In this document: positions 55,444-59,982 of the stretch, piece by piece
Layout of the letters: each line of letters starts with the position of its first letter
Numbering within the stretch: the first letter of the stretch is position 1
Assembly: GCA_002009475.1 (NCBI GenBank)
Contig: AYTS01000192.1
Coordinates: 1 to 59,982, forward strand
Origin: Candidatus Brocadia carolinensis
GTDB lineage: Bacteria; Planctomycetota; Brocadiia; Brocadiales; Brocadiaceae
DNA: 59,982 nt
Reading direction: 5' to 3'
Position numbers and translations under genes: made by a program
The notes under the pieces: model-generated
What the model saw: only the letters and a program-made list of their open reading frames with translations
The model's database searches: none
Told to the model about the DNA's origin: nothing

Positions 55444-56500
55444 TCAAAACAAAAGAGTATTTATCTTCTTTTCAAAAATTTCATTTCCCTTAACAATACC
55501 AATTTCCGTCTTTAATGTCCATAACGGGAAATTCAACGTTTCATGGACATTTTTTATTTTGACATGATCCTTTTGTGTAATAATAATTGCATCCGGACCG
55601 AAACGCTGAGCCTCTGCGTTCAACATTTGCAATTCGGAAGCAGTATACACATGATGATCCGGAAACACATGAAAACCGAGCAACTCTCCCCCCAGGCCTT
55701 CAATGCTTTTCCTAAATGATTCAGGATTGCCTATGGCACAAAATGCAAATACCCTTTTCCCTTTCAGCCAGGCAACATCCCTCGTTTCTACGCCTTTGGG
55801 CGATTCTAACCACAGAGGCTTATGAACGGTTTCTACCACAGGAACATGCCTTGAAATCTCGCGCAACCGGTCAATGATTGATTGAATTTTATCGCGGCTG
55901 CATTGATCCGCATGTGTCAACACAAACAGGTCTGCCCGCCTGAGTGCTTCCAAAGGTTCACGCAACATGCCACGGGGAACCATATGTCCAAAACCAAACG
56001 GATTGAGCGCATCAATAGTTACAATATCCAGATCCCTTGCCAAACGAAGATGTTGAAAACCGTCATCCAATACTAAACATTGTACCTGAAACTGCCGGAT
56101 TGCATCGAATCCGCCTTTCACCCGGTCTTTATTTAACAGATGAGGAATATCCGGAATGTTTTCCTGGAACACGAGATGTTCATCATTGCAAATAATTTTA
56201 TTCAAAGAGCTATTTTCTTGTTTTATGCCAGATGCATAACCCCTGCTGAGGATGGCAACCCTTTTCCCTGTTCGTTGTAAATATCGTACGATATACTCAA
56301 CGAACGGCGTCTTGCCCGTTCCCCCCCAGCGTAATATTTCCTACACTGATTACCGGAATGGGCAGACGAACGCTTTTCAGGATACCTTTATCATAAAAAA
56401 AAAATACGAGTTTTAACGACAAACCCGTATATTTTCGACAGAGGATACAATGCCTTCAGCACCGCTTTCGAGCGCATATCTGAAGACTCCTCAGCCAGGA
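55444..56500 (-). CDS. lpxK: Tetraacyldisaccharide 4'-kinase, two frameshifts
   Basis: Adds the 4'-phosphate of lipid A at the inner membrane. Three frames assemble into a normal Lpx[21 protein letters not shown], then [20 protein letters not shown] with [20 protein letters not shown] (Walker A region), then [51 protein letters not shown] and IITQKDHVK. The breaks lie at A10 (56394-56404, plus strand) and at the G7 within VGNITLGG (plus CCCCCCC near 56323-56329); one base fewer at each restores it. No clear ATG precedes [12 protein letters not shown], so the 5' end is uncertain. Confidence 0.85.
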
Positions 56501-56589
56501 CTTTTAAATAATATTCCCTAAAAATAGTTATTGATAAAAGTAAGAAAAGGGTTTTTTCTCAAGAAATCTGCACCTGCAGGGTATAGATT

Positions 56590-57231
56590 TTATTTCAACG
56601 GAACAGACCAATATGCCTCGTCTAAAAATTGTTTCCAGGAGCGATACCTATCCGAACGAAGTTTAAGACTCAAGATGGGGCTGTGCTTTGGCTTGGCTGG
56701 TTTGCGTATCAACTTCATCCTCGCCTCTTCGGGGGTTCTTCCCCCCTTCGTTTTATTACACTCCGTACAGGCACACACAATATTTGTCCAGGTGGTTTTC
56801 CCATGATATGCCTTCGGTACAATATGGTCTAAGCTAAGTTCAGCTGTTGGAAACCGCCGGCCGCAGTATTGGCATTTATTTTCATCCCGCGCAAAGATGT
56901 TTCGCCGGTTAAATTTTATATTGGCCTGAGGATACTTATCATAGAATAAAAGACGGATAATCTTTGGCACCTCAATTTCATAGGAAACGGTTTTTATCCA
57001 GCTCGTCGCATCCTCTTCGGGCAAACCTGATTTAACCTTGTAAAGGGAGACATCCTTCCAGCCATCAAAATCATAAGAATTGAATTTCCCGCTGTCTACA
57101 GAAACCACCTCTGCGGTTTCTTTGCATAATAGAACAAACGCCCTCTTTGCTGAAATTACATGGAGGGCCATGAAAAACTTGTTTAATACCAACACACTGG
57201 ATTCCAACGAGGCAACGTGATGCATAGCCAT
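56590..57231 (-). CDS. HNH endonuclease
   Basis: Single HNH nuclease of about 213 residues. Zinc and catalytic motif: CQYCGRRFPTAELSLDHIVP, then WTNIVCACTECNKTKGGRTP. The N-terminal half (VLNKFFMALHVISAKRAFVL) matches a common HNH subgroup in planctomycetes and deltaproteobacteria. Stand-alone rather than mobile-element-linked; function unknown. ATG at 57231 or 57243. Confidence 0.88.
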   Translation of the reverse strand: MAMHHVASLESSVLVLNKFFMALHVISAKRAFVLLCKETAEVVSVDSGKFNSYDFDGWKDVSLYKVKSGLPEEDATSWIKTVSYEIEVPKIIRLLFYDKYPQANIKFNRRNIFARDENKCQYCGRRFPTAELSLDHIVPKAYHGKTTWTNIVCACTECNKTKGGRTPEEARMKLIRKPAKPKHSPILSLKLRSDRYRSWKQFLDEAYWSVPLK

Positions 57232-57351
57232 ATACGCCCTCAATTATGAAAAAAATAATTGCAGCGATCCAGAGAAGGAATAGCCCAGAGAGTTCAACTT
57301 GAAAATGTAAGAAAATATTATGGAAAGTATACCAAATAAGCCTCATGCAAT

Positions 57352-58185
57352 TCAAGGGAATTGTACCGCCCCGAATTGATCTAACGTTCCGTATCCCTTA
57401 CCGGGATTAAATGATTTCTGAATAGCTCGTGTTACAACTTTCTTTGCCTGGACAACGGCCTCCGTAAGATCGTTCCCCTTTGCTAAAAGTGCAGCGATTG
57501 CCGAGGCATGTGTGCATCCGGTGCCATGGGTGTTTTGTGTTGGGATATATGCACCTTCAATATACTCAAAGGATTTTCCATCGTATAAAATATCAATTAC
57601 CGTGTCTTTATTTTTCATGCTCCATGATTTTCCGGCATGCCCACCTTTTATGAGCACATGTGAAGGCCCCGACTGATAGATACACCTCGCTGCCTCTTCT
57701 GCTTGAGATACGCTTTTTATCGGTAAACCAGTAATGCATTCTGCCTCTGGAATATTTGGTGTAACGATAAGGGACAAGGGAAATAATCGGGAAATGAGGG
57801 CGTGAACGGCATCAGACGACAACAATCGCTTTCCATTCTTGGAAAGCATCACGGGATCGACAACAACATGTGTAATCTGATATTCCTTAATTTTCGTGCT
57901 AACCGCCTCCACAATATCCTTACTCAGCAACATCCCTGTTTTAACCGCATCTGTACCGATATCCGTCATCACGGCGTCAATTTGCTGACCTACAAAGGAC
58001 GCTGGTACCTCATGGATGGAATGGACACCCCTGGTGTTCTGTGCGGTCAGCGCAGTAATAGCGGTTGTTGCATAGCAACCCAGCGCCGTAATGGTTTTAA
58101 TATCCGCCTGAATCCCAGCCCCGCCGCCTGAATCAGAGCCGGCAATGGCGAGGACTTTATAGACGCGCGTTCCTTTATTCTTCAT
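57352..58185 (-). CDS. thiD: Hydroxymethylpyrimidine/phosphomethylpyrimidine kinase
   Basis: Phosphorylates HMP twice for thiamine synthesis. IAGSDSGGGAGIQADIKTIT at the N-terminus, CYATTAITALTAQNTRGVHS, VVDPVMLSKNGKRLL, VTPNIPEAECITG and NTHGTGCTHASAIAALLAKG (anion hole and catalytic Cys) are all present. 278 residues. No TPP riboswitch was found in the 660 bases upstream, which hold repeats instead. Confidence 0.94.
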   Translation of the reverse strand: MKNKGTRVYKVLAIAGSDSGGGAGIQADIKTITALGCYATTAITALTAQNTRGVHSIHEVPASFVGQQIDAVMTDIGTDAVKTGMLLSKDIVEAVSTKIKEYQITHVVVDPVMLSKNGKRLLSSDAVHALISRLFPLSLIVTPNIPEAECITGLPIKSVSQAEEAARCIYQSGPSHVLIKGGHAGKSWSMKNKDTVIDILYDGKSFEYIEGAYIPTQNTHGTGCTHASAIAALLAKGNDLTEAVVQAKKVVTRAIQKSFNPGKGYGTLDQFGAVQFP

Positions 58186-58283
58186 AAACAACCATGGTGA
58201 ACAACGATAATAACGTGTTGAACAGGAATCTCAAACCGGTTTTTCCTCTCAAAAAGAGGAGATAAGGGGGTGTGTACATAATG

Positions 58284-58402
58284 CTATAACGCAGCGAAGG
58301 CATAGCCAGTGTCATCGCGAGGGTCTTTTCCGAAGCAATCCCCTCCCTTGTAATAACAACAGATCGCCACATCGCTCCGCTCCTCGCAATGACAAGTGTA
58401 TG
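58284..58402 (-). repeat. Dispersed repeat family A, partial copy 7
   Basis: CTATAACGCAGCGAAGGCAT, GTCATCGCGAGGGTCTTTTCC, GAAGCAATC and GCTCCTCGCAATGACA; it lacks the poly-A end. Confidence 0.6.
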
Positions 58403-58548
58403 GCGTATTCTTCTCAAGCAGCTCACATTTTGTGATTTATACACTTGATACAGAGTCGCCCTAATCTAACGGGGTGACACGAGCAAGCGGAGGGGAGCAT
58501 TCCCGATTTATTGTAACCATTCATGGGATCAGGGCAAAACAATTCAAC

Positions 58549-58582
58549 AACCCTGACAGGGTTTCAAACCCTGTCAGGGTTA
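58549..58582. repeat. Perfect inverted repeat family E, copy 2
   Basis: AACCCTGACAGGGTTT faces AAACCCTGTCAGGGTT. It is the same module as at 16481-16513. The rest of the 660-base gap before the MBL gene shows no gene. Confidence 0.75.
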
Positions 58583-58855
58583 ACACCACGGTACGTTTCA
58601 TTAAAACATGGCAGAAGTCACAAAAAATCGGGATTGCTCTCCAAACGGAGTTTGTCCGTGCCACTCTGTTATCATTTTAAAATTCACCTTTTATCGTATT
58701 GCCGCGCAAAATCTTTCTTTTTTCGGAGGTTTCTTAGTACGCCCCTAAAACCCTGAGGTAGGTCAACCGTCCCCGGTTGACATCATAATGACACGCGGGG
58801 ACGCTTGTCCTACCGATAGAGGGAGGCTTGGTTGCGGCTTTGCTGCGTTAGGATA

Positions 58856-59698
58856 TTAGATTTTTACCTCCTCAATCCCGAACCGCCCTTCCGCCTTTTT
58901 TAAGTAGCCCATGTGCACCTTTGGGTCATGCTGAAAGATCAGGAGCCAGCGTTCCACGAACGCCTGTTGCAACACCTTCTTTTTGTTTTCCAGGGTTTCC
59001 AGAGGGAATAGGTCATACCCTGCAATATAAGGGTATTGCAGATGGGCAACGGTGGGTATGAAATCGCCCAGGAAAAAGGCCACGTGTCCCTCCGATTCAA
59101 TCTTTACACATTGATGGTGGCGGGTGTGTCCTCCCATTTTTATGAGAGACACGCCCTTGTCCACTTCGATAATATCTTCGTGTACGACAGAGAGAAGCTT
59201 GTGATCGTCTAAAGGTAAAAAGTCTTCAGCCAGGTAACTTGCCCTCGTTCTTTCATTGGAGTTCAGGGCAGCATCCATCTCGCCTTTTTGGACGAAATAT
59301 CTTGCCTTTGGAAACGTGGGCACAATCTTACCTCTTTCTTTCACGGTCGTGTTACCGCCAGCGTGGTCGAAGTGGAGATGGGTATTGATGACGAGATCAA
59401 TATCTTCTGGCCGATAACCAAAGTGGTTCAGTGATTCCAGCAGACGGGATTTTTTCTCAATTCCGTACATCTGACGAAATTTTTCATTGTGCTTTGTTCC
59501 GACTCCCGTGTCGATCAGGATTTTATAGTTCCCGGTTACGATCAGAGGGCAATGGAGAGATAATCGTATCCTGTTTTTGCTGTCGGGTGAATAAACCTTT
59601 TCCCACAGCACACGGGGGACAATTCCAAAGACAGCCCCACCGTCCAGATGAATGTCGCCATCATTTATCGGATATATTGCGAATGCACCCAACCTCAT
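58856..59698 (-). CDS. MBL-fold metallo-hydrolase
   Basis: Metallo-beta-lactamase superfamily: VINTHLHFDHAGG (HxHxDH, about residue 108), MGGHTRHHQCV (third His) and FFLGDFIPTVAHL (Asp). Opening LVVTGNYKILIDTGVG-like segment is typical of lactonase-type members. Two zinc or iron ions are expected. Substrate unknown: quorum-signal lactones, thioesters and cyclic compounds are all possible. 280 residues, no signal peptide, last gene of the window. Confidence 0.87.
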   Translation of the reverse strand: MRLGAFAIYPINDGDIHLDGGAVFGIVPRVLWEKVYSPDSKNRIRLSLHCPLIVTGNYKILIDTGVGTKHNEKFRQMYGIEKKSRLLESLNHFGYRPEDIDLVINTHLHFDHAGGNTTVKERGKIVPTFPKARYFVQKGEMDAALNSNERTRASYLAEDFLPLDDHKLLSVVHEDIIEVDKGVSLIKMGGHTRHHQCVKIESEGHVAFFLGDFIPTVAHLQYPYIAGYDLFPLETLENKKKVLQQAFVERWLLIFQHDPKVHMGYLKKAEGRFGIEEVKI

Positions 59699-59805
59699 CT
59701 TTCCCTTTCTCCCCTTTTATGTGTTGTACTTCATAATTTAATATGCCTTATTATACCAAACACTAAGAACGACTACTATCTCGCTGGTAGTACTATTAAA
59801 ATTAA

Positions 59806-59862
59806 ATTTAGGTACAGGTATCTCAATCACCCCCCATAGTCCCCCCGTAAACGGCTCATCTT
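59806..59862. repeat. Dispersed palindromic repeat family B, copy 8
   Basis: GGTATCTCAATCACCCCCCA then TAGTCCCCCCGTAAACGG, a degenerate family B element. The right-hand 280 bases of the window hold no supported gene. Confidence 0.65.
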
Positions 59863-59982
59863 TACCCACATTTAATACTGGATACAGGGGGCGGATGAAA
59901 TAAGTGAGGGGCAAGGACAGACATGGAAATTTTCCACATTTCCGTAATATCCTCTAACCTCTGAAAGTCCAAGCCACACGGT

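Noticed and set aside
58192..58855. TPP riboswitch upstream of thiD
   Set aside because: No CTGAGA or ACCTGA-type core is present; the gap holds repeats.

Overview
The window looks like a stretch of a diderm (Gram-negative) bacterial chromosome of moderate GC. Lipid A and lipoprotein genes (lpxK, lnt), an Mla-type lipid transporter and several exported c-type cytochromes imply an outer membrane and a respiratory periplasm. A corrinoid methyltransferase operon with its ATP-dependent activator, a K+-dependent membrane pyrophosphatase, an archaeal-style PyrB/PyrI pair, an ApgM-like homoserine kinase and many short palindromic repeats fit a planctomycete, possibly an anammox (Brocadiales) relative. 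That placement is inference: no hydrazine or nitrite gene lies in the window.

Layout. 0-1.4 kb: two tandem GEMM-like riboswitches with intrinsic terminators reading out of the left edge, repeats, an integrase remnant and an initiator tRNA-Met. 1.9-4.7 kb (minus): moeA-lnt. 5.3-8.4 kb (plus): lipoprotein and mlaE-mlaF-mlaD. 8.5-11.2 kb: tusA, iscU/nifU, a Uma2 nuclease and a decayed insertion sequence. 11.5-19.4 kb (plus): an envelope/redox island with a di-haem peroxidase, Tat-type metallophosphoesterase, SoxA-like cytochrome, ferritin-like protein, Tat-type superoxide dismutase, M23 peptidase, flavin reductase, DUF1326 protein and thioredoxin-like protein. 19.6-30.7 kb: GNAT, RCC1 propeller, alpha-amylase, hutU, pterin dehydratase, HAD phosphatase, a large GlpX-like/TPR protein and a DnaQ-like exonuclease. 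30.9-35.6 kb (minus): corrinoid protein, two UroD-type methyltransferases and a RACo-like activator. 36.2-38.7 kb (minus): hom and ApgM-like homoserine kinase. 39.0-41.3 kb (plus): pyrB-pyrI-panC. 41.8-51.1 kb (plus, except rpsU): App1-like phosphatase, ABC exporter, membrane pyrophosphatase, zinc ribbon, rsfS, rpsU, trpD. 51.1-59.7 kb (minus): pyrC-NYN-VanZ, EndoIII-like glycosylase, ferredoxin plus a conserved protein, lpxK, HNH nuclease, thiD and an MBL hydrolase.

Two things stand out at window scale. First, at least ten genes are broken by single-base indels, nearly all one extra base in a homopolymer of 6-10 nt (mlaD, uma2 twice, glpX-TPR twice, hom, ABC-TPR, rpsU, lpxK twice, EndoIII-like). 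Several of these are normally essential, so systematic sequence error, or less likely transcript slippage, is a better explanation than decay. Second, gaps are packed with at least six families of dispersed palindromic repeats, some of which supply stop codons or coding sequence to neighbouring genes.

The best candidates for unusual biology are the compact methyltransferase operon with two UroD-like enzymes and no MtrH-like partner, the GlpX-like/TPR protein with an altered metal site, the tandem riboswitches, and the ferredoxin paired with a poorly characterised protein.
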